Shown: positions 41,976 to 51,459, counted from the first letter of the stretch. The stretch: 64,000 bases of DNA from JAMHWF01 sp964371405 (GCA_964371405.1 CAYJLV010000001.1:1-64000), one strand, 5' to 3'. Notes: generated by a model from the sequence alone, not told the origin. Numbers and translations: made by a program.

Positions 41976-43267
41976 CGTGATGTTCCTTCTTGCGACCAGC
42001 CGGCCGCGTTTTCAAGTTCGATTCGGGTGGCGTGGTACTCCGCCAGTGCGTCGCCCAGTTCACGCTCGGCGTCCAGCGTCTGGCGGTTGATGACCAGTTG
42101 CTCCAGCAGGCCGATCTGGCCGGCCTGGCGCGACTTGGCCGCCAGTTGCTGGTTGTCGCTGGAGGCCGGCAGCAAGGTGCGCTGAAGGCGTTGCACACGC
42201 TCGCGCTGGCTGCCGAGCCGGCTCCACAGGCGCCTGACCTGGGCCTCCTGGTCGCGGATGACCACCGCGCGCTCGACTTCCGATGTCGTCACGTCGCTGA
42301 GCGCCTGGCCGATGCCGGCCTGGTTGCGCTTGAACAGCGGCAGCGGCATCGACAAGGTCAGCATGGTGACGCGGTCGCGTGCGTTGCCCGGCCCTTCGCG
42401 GCCGACGTTGAGGCCCACCGTCAGGTCCGGCAGGCGGCTGGCCCGCTCCACGCCCAGCCGGGCGCGTGCCGCGTTTTCGCGGGCAGACAGCGCACGCAAT
42501 CGCGGCAGGGCCTGCGCGGCGGTGACGAGTTGGTCCAGGCTGTAAGGCAGGCCTGTGCCCAGTTCGGTGGCCAGTTCACCGGCAACGGAAGGCACAGCCG
42601 AAGGCGGCAACTGCAGGGCAGCAGCAAGCTCGCTGCGCGCGTCCAGCCACTGCTCGCGGGCGACGGCCAGCGCATTGCGCGCGCGCTCGGCCTCGACCAG
42701 CGCCACGTTGGCGTCAAGTCGGGTGTCCTCACCAGCCGTGCGCCGCTTGGCGATGGCCTGGGCCGTGCTGTCAAAGAGGTCCACCGACCGTTGCTCGATC
42801 TGGATGCGGCGCTGAATGGCGAGCACGGCGTGGAAGCGCAGGGCGGCGTCGCTGCGCGCCTGGCGCCGCGCGTCTTCGATCTCGGCCCGCAGCGCATCCA
42901 GCGCAGCGGCCGCAGCTTCGCGGCGCCGGGCCTGCTGGCCACCGATCTCGATGGGCTGGGCGATGCCGACAGACCACCCGTTGCTGCGCTCGTCAGGCGG
43001 TGGCGTGATGCGGGTCTGCGTCCTGCTGCGCTCGAGGCTCAGTTCGGGGTTGTTGGCCAGGAGGGTCGACGCCTGCTGCCGCGCGCCTTCGGCGGCAGCC
43101 AGCTGAGCCTCGCGCAGCTTGACGGCGGGACTGGCCAATTCGGCCTGTCGCAGCGCCTCTGCGAGTGTCAGTGCAGGGGGTGAGGCCGGCACCTGTGCGT
43201 TGGCAAGGCCATGGGCGGCGGCCAACAGGCAAGCCGTGCAGGCTGCCACCAAAACGGGAAATCGCAT
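41972..43267 (-). CDS. czcC: Outer membrane factor (TolC-like)
   Basis: 431 residues with a signal peptide (VLVAACTACLLAAAHGLANA) and the two OEP repeats typical of TolC-like channels (LTLAEALRQAELASPAVKLREAQLAAAEGARQ and the later QAGIGQALSDVT region). The long helices are present and the protein forms the outer-membrane exit of the CzcCBA pump. Its stop overlaps the czcB start (ATGA), so C-B-A is one operon read from right to left. Confidence 0.93.
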   Translation of the reverse strand: MRFPVLVAACTACLLAAAHGLANAQVPASPPALTLAEALRQAELASPAVKLREAQLAAAEGARQQASTLLANNPELSLERSRTQTRITPPPDERSNGWSVGIAQPIEIGGQQARRREAAAAALDALRAEIEDARRQARSDAALRFHAVLAIQRRIQIEQRSVDLFDSTAQAIAKRRTAGEDTRLDANVALVEAERARNALAVAREQWLDARSELAAALQLPPSAVPSVAGELATELGTGLPYSLDQLVTAAQALPRLRALSARENAARARLGVERASRLPDLTVGLNVGREGPGNARDRVTMLTLSMPLPLFKRNQAGIGQALSDVTTSEVERAVVIRDQEAQVRRLWSRLGSQRERVQRLQRTLLPASSDNQQLAAKSRQAGQIGLLEQLVINRQTLDAERELGDALAEYHATRIELENAAGWSQEGTSR

Positions 43268-43340
43268 CGAATCATCCTTCTGGTCTCACGACAGAAGCGA
43301 TTCGGAGGCGACGTGGGGGTGTCGTCAGTCAGTCCATGAG

Positions 43341-43736
43341 TCAGACCACCACGCCGCTGCCGGATCGCGCGGCAGGAGCGGGGACGACTCGATCAGGACG
43401 TTGTGGGGCGGACGGTACGTACGATGTGTAGCGTGGTTCTCGACAACCCGGAGAGCGGGCCTGGGGCAGCGCATGAATCCCGGGGGCGTTGGCTTGCACG
43501 GCCGCGGAGCACCCGAGGTGGCAACTCTCGCAATCGGCGTGGTAGGCGCCCACGGCATCACCCTGGTTGTCCGCGGCCGGTGTGACCTCGCCGCCGGCCT
43601 GGTGCTTGTGCTCGTGATGGCCGAAGTGCTTCTTCGCCAGGACGCTGGCTTCATGCGCGCAGTACGGCGCCGCCGAGCCCCAGACCAACTGGAACGGCAC
43701 GACAAGCAGCAGGAACGCGAACACCCAACGACGCAT
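43341..43736 (-). CDS. czcI: CzcI-like periplasmic protein
   Basis: 131 residues. MRRWVFAFLLLVVPFQLVWG is very close to the CzcI signal peptide start, followed by APYCAHE, KKHFGHHEHKHQ and DCESCHLGCS, the Cys and His features of CzcI. In Cupriavidus CzcI precedes czcCBA and influences its expression. Here it is likewise the first gene of the cluster, upstream of czcC. The tail has SAPQRPDRVV, as in the family. The czc promoter is expected in the 43737-43912 gap. Confidence 0.85.
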   Translation of the reverse strand: MRRWVFAFLLLVVPFQLVWGSAAPYCAHEASVLAKKHFGHHEHKHQAGGEVTPAADNQGDAVGAYHADCESCHLGCSAAVQANAPGIHALPQARSPGCREPRYTSYVPSAPQRPDRVVPAPAARSGSGVVV

Positions 43737-43912
43737 GACCCGGATTCTAGACTGACAATTTTGGTTGCGGCCCGCAAGACATGCGGTGCGAGCCTTGGCT
43801 GATCGCGATTCCCGCCGGAAAGGGCTATCAACGCTACTCCAAGTCGCCTCGAGTCCGCGCCATCCTGATCGAGGGCTATCGACGGAGTCGTGCGGCTGTG
43901 AGCAATCCCGGC

Positions 43913-44215
43913 TCAAAGCCGCTTGGCACGTGCCATCGGTACCCCGGTCAGCATCCGGCCCGAGGTTGAGGCTTGTCCGGACGGCTTGGAAGCATCGAGA
44001 CGCGCGGCAATCGCCATCGGCACCCCGGACAGTTTTGCAGGCGTCACCGAGACTTCTGGCAACGAGCGGGCATCGAGTCGCTTGGCAAGGCTCATCGAGA
44101 CGCCAGTGAGCGGTGTGTCCGACGGCGTAGCCGCCGCGTAAGTTTGAGTGCTCGCAAGAGAGGCGATGGCCAGGACGATCGAGGACGGGTTCATGGCTTG
44201 CGGTCTTTTCAGCAT
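43913..44215 (-). CDS. Small exported protein with three short repeats
   Basis: 100 residues. A signal peptide (IVLAIASLASTQTYA) is followed by three imperfect copies of LTGVxMxxAKRL (LTGVSMSLAKRLDA, LSGVPMAIAARLDA, LTGVPMARAKRL at the extreme C-terminus). It starts downstream of the second cop-box palindrome (44310-44329), so it may be a copper or metal responsive periplasmic protein. The repeats are not familiar to me. A second ATG at 44194 would give a shorter signal. Confidence 0.6.
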   Translation of the reverse strand: MLKRPQAMNPSSIVLAIASLASTQTYAAATPSDTPLTGVSMSLAKRLDARSLPEVSVTPAKLSGVPMAIAARLDASKPSGQASTSGRMLTGVPMARAKRL

Positions 44216-44309
44216 GGCGCGGCAGCAGGCACGAAGGCACGTCAGCCCCGCGCCGGGTTGAGGAGCTCACTCAATCTACGCACCGGCAATCAACAGAAAT
44301 CTGTCCAGA

Positions 44310-44329
44310 ACATGACAGGGCGGTCATGT
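44310..44329. promoter_or_regulatory. Cop-box-like palindrome 2
   Basis: ACATGACA-GGGC-GGTCATGT, identical in arms and spacing to the palindrome at 14591-14610 except for one base. It lies about 95 bp upstream of the repeat protein gene on the minus strand, near the right boundary of the metal island. A shorter palindrome ACAGAAATCTGT lies just left at 44292-44303. Confidence 0.7.
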
Positions 44330-44403
44330 TTCGCGTCAATGCTGCAGCAGGCGTGGCGCGACCCCTCCAACCTTTTGCGGCCCATCGGGGCTGGCGCGCT
44401 ACG

Positions 44404-44521
44404 ATGTGTGCCGAGCGCGGGTTTCCCGGGCTCTCCTGCTTTTCCTCCCTGAGCAGGAGCGTGGTCGCGATGACAGCGGCCAGGCTTCGCGCCTCGGCTT
44501 CAGGGCCGGGGCGTTTTCTTT
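44404..44521 (+). ncRNA. Possible structured RNA with intrinsic terminator
   Basis: No coding frame on the + strand. The stretch holds a stem CTCCTGC/GCAGGAG (44432-44438 region to 44452-44458) and ends in a long hairpin CGCCTCGGC-TTCAGG-GCCGGGGCG (44490-44513) followed by TTTTCTTT (44514-44521). A weak -10-like TACGAT lies near 44400. A short RNA or leader that ends here is plausible; no known family is recognised and expression is unproven. Confidence 0.4.
44490..44521 (+). terminator. Intrinsic terminator
   Basis: Nine-pair GC-rich stem CGCCTCGGC/GCCGGGGCG (one G-T pair), 6-base loop, then TTTTCTTT. This is the best intrinsic terminator in the window. It could protect the backbone genes from read-through out of the metal island or end the putative RNA. 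Confidence 0.8.
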
Positions 44522-44551
44522 GGCGCACCGAGTGGGGCGTACCAGAGAGAG

Positions 44552-44575
44552 CCCCACAGCCTTTCGGCCGTGGGG
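44552..44575 (-). terminator. Hairpin after DarB-like gene
   Basis: CCCCACAGCC-TTTC-GGCCGTGGGG (44552-44561, 44566-44575; one mismatched pair; GAAA tetraloop on the minus strand) lies 10-34 bp downstream of the minus-strand gene stop. No T-tract on the minus side. Confidence 0.55.
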
Positions 44576-44585
44576 GTGAAGTCAG

Positions 44586-47500
44586 TCACGCTGCTTCGCG
44601 CAGTTCTTCGGTATCGACTTTGGCCGTGCCGGCCTCGTCTTTATCGAGGTCGAGCCGGCTGAGCAGCTCGCGCTGCCGGGTCAGCAGATCCAGTAGTCGG
44701 GCTTCGTGCTCGAACGGGCGCTCGAGTTCGAGGCGGATGTCGTCCAGTCGCTTGCGCCTGATCTCCAACTGGGCCTGGCCCGCGGCGTGCTGCTTTGGAA
44801 TCGACGCCAGCAGATCGACCAGCGCCGCAACGAGTGCCGGGCCGGTCTGGTACGGCGTTGCCTCATACAGGCACGCGCCCGACAGGTACAGGCTTGGCAC
44901 CTCGTCGCCGCGTGCCGTCTTGACGCCCAGTTCGAAGCCGCCGAAGCGGCCGACAAGCTGTTCGATCTCGCGGCCCCCGGCGCGTAGTTCGTCCTTCGTC
45001 GCCTTGACGATGCCGCGCAGGGTCTCGCCTACGGCATCGGGCCCGGCGATCTTCCGGCCGCCCACCTCCACGCAAATGCCCTGGAGGGTCTGTGGCTCGA
45101 TGCGAGCCACGTCCTCGGCGTGCAGCGCGACCTTGCGCTGCTGTGCCTCGATCATCATCGGCAGCCGGCTCACTTCGCTCTCATTGGCGTAGCGCTGGTT
45201 GCGCCACACCGAGAACAGCGTCGAGAGCCTGGCCACTTCCGCGTCCACGCCGGCCTTTTCGATGACCAGCGGGTTTCCGGACGCCAGCGCCTTCACTTCC
45301 GCATACGACAGCGCCGCCAGCTCCACGTCTTCCAGCGAGCGGATGCCCTTGTCTCCCTTCATCACCTGGGCGATGAAACGCGCCTTGGTCTCCAGCGTCT
45401 GCCACATGTAGCTGTCGAAACTGCCTTCGGTGACGTAGCGGAAGATCTCCACGTCCTCGCACTCATTGCCCTGGCGCAGGATGCGCCCCTCGCGTTGCTC
45501 GACGTCGCAAGGGCGCCAGGGCGCATCGAGGTGATGCAGCGCACAAAGCCGGGTCTGCACGTTGGTGCCGATGCCCATCTTGGCCGTCGAGCCCAGCAGC
45601 ACCCGGACCCGTCCTTCACGCACCGCCTTGAACAGCGTTGCCTTCTGCGTGTCGGTCTCAGCGTCGTGCACGAATGCGATCTCTTTATCCGGCACGCCGG
45701 CCTCGATCAACCGCGCCCGCAAGTCGTCATACACGCTGAAGGCGTGGCCCTGCTTGGGCGACGACATGTCGCAAAACACCAGCTGCGCACCGCGGAATGC
45801 GATGCTGCGTTTCCGGATCGCCAGCACTTCGCGCAGGCAGGCAGCCACCTTGCCGTTCTCGTCGAAGCGCGCCTGTGGTGCCACCAGCCGGAAGTCCAAC
45901 GCCGCCTTGCGGCCGTCGGTGGTGATGGCCAGCATGTTGTCGTCCTGCGGCTTCACATGGCCGCTGCGGATGGCTTCGGCGCGCTGCACCAGCGTCTGCA
46001 CAAAGGCCCTCAGCGCCTGGCTGGCCGGGCAGGCCACGGTGCGTGGCTTGCCGCCCCTGAGCTTGGGTACCGGCAGGTTCAACATCTCCGCGGTACGGAT
46101 GTCGGCCACTTCGCCGAACACCGCCATCAGCTCGGGCACGTTGATGAAACGCGCAAACCGGGTGTGCATGCGGTAGCCGCTGCCGTCCGGCGCGATCTCC
46201 AGCGCGGTGACGCTTTCGCCAAAGGTGGCGGCCCAGGCGTCGAACTGCTGCAGCCCGAGTTCCTGCAACCGTCGCGGCTGCAGGTAACGCATCATGGTGT
46301 GGATCTCCGCCATGGTGTTGGCCACCGGCGTCGCCGTCGAGAACACCACGCCGCGTTGTGCCGGTCCTTTCGAGTCCGCGTGAACCTGCATCGTGTAGCG
46401 CGTCTTCAGGTACAGATCGAAGGAACGTTCGGAGTTACTCATCGGCAGGCCCGCCACGCGGGTCATCTTCGTGAACCGGTACAGGTTCTTGTGCAGATGC
46501 GCTTCGTCGACGAACAGGCAGTCGATGCCCAGCTGCTCCCAGGTGAGTAGGTCATCCTTCTTCTTGTCGGCCAGCAGCTTCTCCAGCCGCACCGCCCAGT
46601 TCTTCTTCATGGCCTCGAGTTGCTTGACGATCCGGTTGCCCCGGTCGTTGCCGCTCTGTCCACCTCGCTCGGCCCGTACAGCCATCTCGATTTCCATGAT
46701 GATGTCCTTGATGAATGATTCGGTGAATTGCGGCGACACCTTGATGCGCTCGAAGCTCGAATGCGTGATGACGACCGCGTCCCAATCTCCCGTCGCGATG
46801 CGCGACACCAATTCCCGCCGGCGGTCGCCTTCGAGGTCTTCCTTGCCGGCCATCAGCACCGCCGCATTCGGATAGAGCCGAACGAACTCGGCGGTGTACT
46901 GCGCCAGCATGTGGTTGGGCACCACATGGCAGGGCTTGTTGGCGAAGCCCAGCCGGCGCAACTCCATGCTGGCCGCTACGCACACCGCCGTCTTGCCGGC
47001 GCCGACGACGTGGAACAGCCCCGTGTTGCCGGACTGCACGACGCGCCATATGGCGTCCTTCTGGTGCGGGTGCAGCTCGAAGCAGCGGGAGAACCCCGGC
47101 AGCTTCAGGTGCGCACCGTCGAACTGCCGAGGCCGTGTGGCGTTGAACAGGTCGTTGTAGATGCGGCAGAGCTTCTCGCGTCGCGTCGCATCGTCGAAGG
47201 CCCATAGGGCAAACCGTTCCTTGATCAGTCCCAACTTCTCGCGGGCCGCCAGGGTCTCGTCGGGGTTGACGATGTACTTGTCCGCCTCGGGGTCACGGTC
47301 GCGCACCGTCGGCACCTGCACGTTCAACGCGCACTGCACCAGTTCAATCGCATTCATGCGCGAGGTGCCGAACTCCTGCGTCACCTTGACGTTCTGGCGC
47401 GCATCCCAGTCCCGGTAGCGCACCGACCAGGCACCGGCCGGTGCCGAGTAGCCCACTTCACAGTCCTTCAATTCCAGAACCTCCCGGACGAAGGTCTCGA

Positions 47501-49637
47501 CCTCGACCGCCGGTATCCAGACCGCCCCGAGACGGGGCTCGATCGCGGCCGGCAGCAGGTCATCCGGCTGGACTTGTTCCAGCGCTTCGATGTTGCGCCG
47601 GCAGGCCGCACCCGGCAGGACCGCCTGCTTCAGCTTCTCCTTGACGTTGCCCGACAGGTACTCGTCGGCCGTCTTCCAGTGGCTGTCAGCCGGGTCCAAG
47701 AACACCTGGCCGGCTTCGGCCAGCGCGTCCAGCACCGCTTGTTCAGGCGCCGACAGCAGCCGCGCCATGTAGGCCGGCTCGACCCGCCCACGCCACTGCA
47801 TCGATGCAGCCAGCGCCTCGGTCGGTTCACCGGCGATGGTCGGTTCGACCACGCGCGCCAGGGTGCGCCGCGTGAACAACGCCGCCTTGGTCGCCCGGTC
47901 CGACTCTTCGTCGTAGTGCTCCAGCGACAGCAGCAGCGGGTAGTCCGGGTCGCGCCGAAAGGCCAGCGCGTTGGCCCTTGTGGACAGGCAACCGTGCCTT
48001 GCGACATAGCGGTCGTAGCTGCCGTTGAGCAGGGCGCGCAGGTGGGTGATCTTGATGTCACCGTCGTCTCTCAGCTGGGCATCGAGGAGTGCCCGCGCAT
48101 GGTCCCGGATGGCACACAGGCCGACGATCCGCGCACACTGCGTGCCGTTGAGCTGGTCATGCACATCGACCATCTCTGCACCCTCGACGCGGTGCACCCG
48201 CCCGTGGTGAAGGCGGTAGCTCCCGGGCTTGGCGCCGCTGTTGGATGGCACTTTGATGCGTTCAGCGCTCTTGTTGGCAACCGCCGGTCGGTACACACCC
48301 GTCGGCAGCAGGGCGATTCGCTCCGGCAGGGCAGTGACCAGGTCGCCGTCGAACACGGCGGTCGGCACTTCTTCGTAGCCGTTACTCTCGGTCCGGATGC
48401 TGCCGATGCAGAACTCCGGGTGACTGGCGTACCAGGCATTGATCTGCAGATGCCGCTCGTGGCAGTGAGGATGGCGCAAGGCCTCCGGCACGACGGACAG
48501 CTTCAACCACTCGCTGCCGACCGCTTCCCCCGGCTCCCGCTTGCGCAGGAACAGGATGTCGGTCTGCACGTCGGTGGACGCGATGCCGGCGAAGGCGCCT
48601 TTGGGCAGCCGGATGGCACCCAGCATGTGGGCCTGCGCACCGATGTACTGGCGCGCTGCATCGTCCAGGGCATCCATCGTGTAGCTGGTGGTGATGAAGC
48701 ACACCAGCCCGCCGGGGCGCACCAGGTCCAGTGCGCGGCCGAAGAAGTAGTTGTGGATACTGAAGCGGGCATAGGCCCGGTTGCTCAGGTCGGCAACCTT
48801 GTACTTGCCGAACGGTACGTTGCCGATCACGAGGTCGAACCAGTTGTCAGGCAGCGGCGTTTTCTCGAACGGCGCGACGCGAACGTCGACGCCGCCCGGC
48901 GCGTAGAGCTCAGTGAGCATCCGTCCTGACAGCCGGTCGATCTCGATCGCGGTGACCTGGCTGTTCTGCGCCAGGCTCTGCGGCATTGCGCCGATGAAGT
49001 GGCCAATGCCTGCGGCGGGCTCGAGGATGCGCCCGCCGCTGAAGCCGAAGCGTTCGACGGCCTGCCACATTGCCTCGATCACGTGGACCTCGGTGTAGTG
49101 GCTGTTGTTGACCGAGGCTCGCGCGGCCTCGTAGTCGTCGTCCGCCAACTGCGCGCGCAACTCCCGAGCGCGTGCCAGCCAGGCACCGTCCGTCGCTTCG
49201 AGGTTGAAGCTGGCCGGCAGTCCGCCCCATCCGGTGTAGCGCAGCAGGATGCCGCGCTCGGCAGACGTTGCCGGACGCTGCTCGGCTTCGATCCGGCGCA
49301 GCGTGTCGATTGCCGCCAGGTTGAACCCGAACTTGGCGACGGCGCCACCGGGATGGACGAGGTGATCACGCGTCAGCAAGGGCCACTGACGACGGCCTTG
49401 CGGCTGTGGGATGCCGGCGCCGACGCGCCAGGATTGGGGCACTGTCGAAGCGGGATTGAAATCGGTCGACTCCTCGTCGGCAGCGTTGCCGGCCGACTCG
49501 GTGAGGTCGATGTCATCTGGTACCGCGAGGGCGGGGGAAAAGGATTGAAATTCCAGCTCGGTTTCGAGTGGGCTGTGCGTGGCGATGTCCGGTGCGAAGC
49601 CGGGCAGCCACAAAGAGGGCGCAGTGATGCGGGCCAT
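44586..49637 (-). CDS. Giant N6-methyltransferase / SNF2-like helicase (DarB-type)
   Basis: 1683 residues. A methyltransferase domain near residues 190-340 has ILEPAAGIGHFIGAMP (SAM motif I) and GNVPFGKYK, where NVPF stands for the usual NPPF/Y of N6-adenine enzymes. The helicase part has Walker A (FHVVGAGKTAVCVA, about 876), DEAH (LFVDEAHLHKN, about 1042) and motif VI (APWRPCDVEQREGRILRQGN, about 1382). Such fusions on phages and ICEs (DarB of P1) protect incoming DNA against restriction. ATG 49637 has GGAGAACACCG upstream. Next, on the + strand, is the integrase-like gene. Confidence 0.9.
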   Translation of the reverse strand: MARITAPSLWLPGFAPDIATHSPLETELEFQSFSPALAVPDDIDLTESAGNAADEESTDFNPASTVPQSWRVGAGIPQPQGRRQWPLLTRDHLVHPGGAVAKFGFNLAAIDTLRRIEAEQRPATSAERGILLRYTGWGGLPASFNLEATDGAWLARARELRAQLADDDYEAARASVNNSHYTEVHVIEAMWQAVERFGFSGGRILEPAAGIGHFIGAMPQSLAQNSQVTAIEIDRLSGRMLTELYAPGGVDVRVAPFEKTPLPDNWFDLVIGNVPFGKYKVADLSNRAYARFSIHNYFFGRALDLVRPGGLVCFITTSYTMDALDDAARQYIGAQAHMLGAIRLPKGAFAGIASTDVQTDILFLRKREPGEAVGSEWLKLSVVPEALRHPHCHERHLQINAWYASHPEFCIGSIRTESNGYEEVPTAVFDGDLVTALPERIALLPTGVYRPAVANKSAERIKVPSNSGAKPGSYRLHHGRVHRVEGAEMVDVHDQLNGTQCARIVGLCAIRDHARALLDAQLRDDGDIKITHLRALLNGSYDRYVARHGCLSTRANALAFRRDPDYPLLLSLEHYDEESDRATKAALFTRRTLARVVEPTIAGEPTEALAASMQWRGRVEPAYMARLLSAPEQAVLDALAEAGQVFLDPADSHWKTADEYLSGNVKEKLKQAVLPGAACRRNIEALEQVQPDDLLPAAIEPRLGAVWIPAVEVETFVREVLELKDCEVGYSAPAGAWSVRYRDWDARQNVKVTQEFGTSRMNAIELVQCALNVQVPTVRDRDPEADKYIVNPDETLAAREKLGLIKERFALWAFDDATRREKLCRIYNDLFNATRPRQFDGAHLKLPGFSRCFELHPHQKDAIWRVVQSGNTGLFHVVGAGKTAVCVAASMELRRLGFANKPCHVVPNHMLAQYTAEFVRLYPNAAVLMAGKEDLEGDRRRELVSRIATGDWDAVVITHSSFERIKVSPQFTESFIKDIIMEIEMAVRAERGGQSGNDRGNRIVKQLEAMKKNWAVRLEKLLADKKKDDLLTWEQLGIDCLFVDEAHLHKNLYRFTKMTRVAGLPMSNSERSFDLYLKTRYTMQVHADSKGPAQRGVVFSTATPVANTMAEIHTMMRYLQPRRLQELGLQQFDAWAATFGESVTALEIAPDGSGYRMHTRFARFINVPELMAVFGEVADIRTAEMLNLPVPKLRGGKPRTVACPASQALRAFVQTLVQRAEAIRSGHVKPQDDNMLAITTDGRKAALDFRLVAPQARFDENGKVAACLREVLAIRKRSIAFRGAQLVFCDMSSPKQGHAFSVYDDLRARLIEAGVPDKEIAFVHDAETDTQKATLFKAVREGRVRVLLGSTAKMGIGTNVQTRLCALHHLDAPWRPCDVEQREGRILRQGNECEDVEIFRYVTEGSFDSYMWQTLETKARFIAQVMKGDKGIRSLEDVELAALSYAEVKALASGNPLVIEKAGVDAEVARLSTLFSVWRNQRYANESEVSRLPMMIEAQQRKVALHAEDVARIEPQTLQGICVEVGGRKIAGPDAVGETLRGIVKATKDELRAGGREIEQLVGRFGGFELGVKTARGDEVPSLYLSGACLYEATPYQTGPALVAALVDLLASIPKQHAAGQAQLEIRRKRLDDIRLELERPFEHEARLLDLLTRQRELLSRLDLDKDEAGTAKVDTEELREAA

Positions 49638-50268
49638 CGGTGTTCTCCAATGAAAATGGGGAACACGGCCGCCCAGCAGGGAGACGTGCTCCCGGTGGGA
49701 CATGGACGCGGAGGTCCGGAGGGTTTCGAGGCGCGCCGCGCGCGAGCGCGGAGCCTGAGCGGAAGAGGGCGGGTAACGACCGCGACGCCTGAGCAGGCTC
49801 AGGGGCGCTTGGGTGAGCGCGTCGGCCAGAGGCCAAAGGGAAGGCCAGTGTGCGGCGAGTGCGGGCTGCTTGTGGCCTTCAACCCGCGGCGGTCACGGCA
49901 ATCGATGCGCAGGGCAGTCGGTTTCGGATGGCAACGCACCGCGTCGCCTCAGGAACGTCCTGAACCAGATGTCGCAATGCCTTGCAATCAGTCATCCCTT
50001 CGCGGATCGGTGTCCCATACGATGCATTTCAAAGGTGCCCGCCGCCGTGACCGATTCAGCGTCCGGCGATGCGCCGTTTGATCGCTGGACTGCGACGATG
50101 GCGATGCGCTAACAACAGGAACGTGGGTGAAGGCGTGTCGGGACGTCGGTGCCTTGGCATCTCGTCCCTGACCCCGAAACCCCGCGCCTTCAAAGGCGCT
50201 TTCGCGTGGCTGCCCCTGGTCGTGCGATTGACGATGGAGACGTTCAACAGCAGCAGGGGAGCAAAGAC
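49638..50268. other. Divergent intergenic region
   Basis: 631 bp between the DarB-like and recombinase-like genes. It contains a stem CCTGAG-CAGG-CTCAGG (49788-49803) in a GC-rich region and a partial stem GGGAACACG/CGTGCTCCC (about 49656-49692) in the leader of the minus-strand gene. ORFs in this region have no convincing ribosome binding sites or products. Confidence 0.45.
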
Positions 50269-51207
50269 GTGCGCAACGACAAACAGGAAGGGGCGACGGA
50301 CACCACGGCACGGTCCATCGAGATGCTGAAAGCCGTCATCGAAGGCCGCACCTACGACGCCGTGGCGGTCGACTACGGCATCACCCGAACCGCGGTGGAG
50401 CGTCGGGTGAAGGGGATCGCCACACGGCTGAGTGCCGAGGTGGGCATTGCAGGCCTCAATGAGGGCGGGGCCGCATTTGTCCGTCGCTTGCGTCACAAGC
50501 GGGCCGCGATCCTGGCGGCACTCGAACGCTTCGAGCCGAAGCCGTCCTGCAGCACACGCCAAGCGCGAGTCGTGTCCGCCACAGAGATCGACCAGGCTGT
50601 GCATCGAATCCGGGGACGGAGCGCGCAGCCGGCGCGGGACATCGCGCTGTTCTACATGCTGTTCGCCACCGGCGCACGGCCGCTGGAGATTGCGCGCATC
50701 GAGGTGCGGGACTACCTCGATTCAGATGGCAACGTGCGGCGTGAATCCGAGTTGCGCGCGGAAGCGACGATCACCGGCAGGTCCCGCCCGCTGTTCTTCG
50801 CCAGCAGCAAACTCGACGACGCTTTGAATGTCTACCTGCGTGTGCGGCTCGAAAGCCGACAGGGGCTGGGGCCGACGCCCTCGTTCCGCGGTCTCGACCC
50901 CGAAAGTCGGCTGTTCCTGACCGCGACAGGCAACGATTTCCAGATCACGCCTTACGGAGAGGCGGGCCAGCATCGCTTCCTGTGCCGGCCCATCCTGGAG
51001 ACCTATCGCAAGCTGTTCCGGTATGCCGACGTCGAAGGAGCGACCGCGCTCTCCGTGCGGCACACGGTGGTGGCCCGCCTCTACGAACGTGGCGCCGACG
51101 AGGAGCAGGTCGGTCTGGTGCTGGGCATCAGCGACCGCAGTGCGGTACGCGGATTGTTCCCGCGCTCCCGGCCGACGATGGCGCGGTTGGTGGACGAGTT
51201 GATCTGA
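50269..51207 (+). CDS. Degenerate tyrosine recombinase (integrase-like)
   Basis: 312 residues from a GTG with AGGGGAG upstream. The C-terminal domain shows the catalytic-box frame: FATGARPLEIARI (Arg I) and LSVRHTVVARLYERGADEEQVGLVLGISDRSAVRGLF. The usual HxxR box reads LSVR here, so the first His is lost, the later H/W position reads Ile, and the nucleophilic Tyr is not found where expected (GLFPRSR). R1 and R2 remain. It may be catalytically dead and act as a DNA-binding or architectural protein, or use residues I cannot align. It starts the rightward backbone gene group. Confidence 0.75.
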   Translation: MRNDKQEGATDTTARSIEMLKAVIEGRTYDAVAVDYGITRTAVERRVKGIATRLSAEVGIAGLNEGGAAFVRRLRHKRAAILAALERFEPKPSCSTRQARVVSATEIDQAVHRIRGRSAQPARDIALFYMLFATGARPLEIARIEVRDYLDSDGNVRRESELRAEATITGRSRPLFFASSKLDDALNVYLRVRLESRQGLGPTPSFRGLDPESRLFLTATGNDFQITPYGEAGQHRFLCRPILETYRKLFRYADVEGATALSVRHTVVARLYERGADEEQVGLVLGISDRSAVRGLFPRSRPTMARLVDELI

Positions 51208-51459
51208 ACGGAACACCCAGCGGCGAATGTCGAGACCCCTTCCAGGCTGCACGGCCTCGCCTCGTTGCTGCTCTGTGGCGGGGCGAGGTCTTTGTCTGGC
51301 GCCGCCTCCGGGATCTTGGCGCTCGCCACCATCGTGCTGCATCGGTTCGTCTCTCGACAATCATCGGCGAACTGCGAGAGAGGCAGTTCCGAATGGCTGC
51401 CGGCTGGGCGGACCTTTCGGCTGGCATGTTGACGAGGCATCGAGCAAGGTGCCGAAGCC

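Noticed and set aside
44271..44528. 85-residue minus-strand ORF at the island-backbone junction
   Set aside because: It overlaps the palindrome and the terminator hairpin and has no ribosome binding site or hydrophobic or domain pattern.
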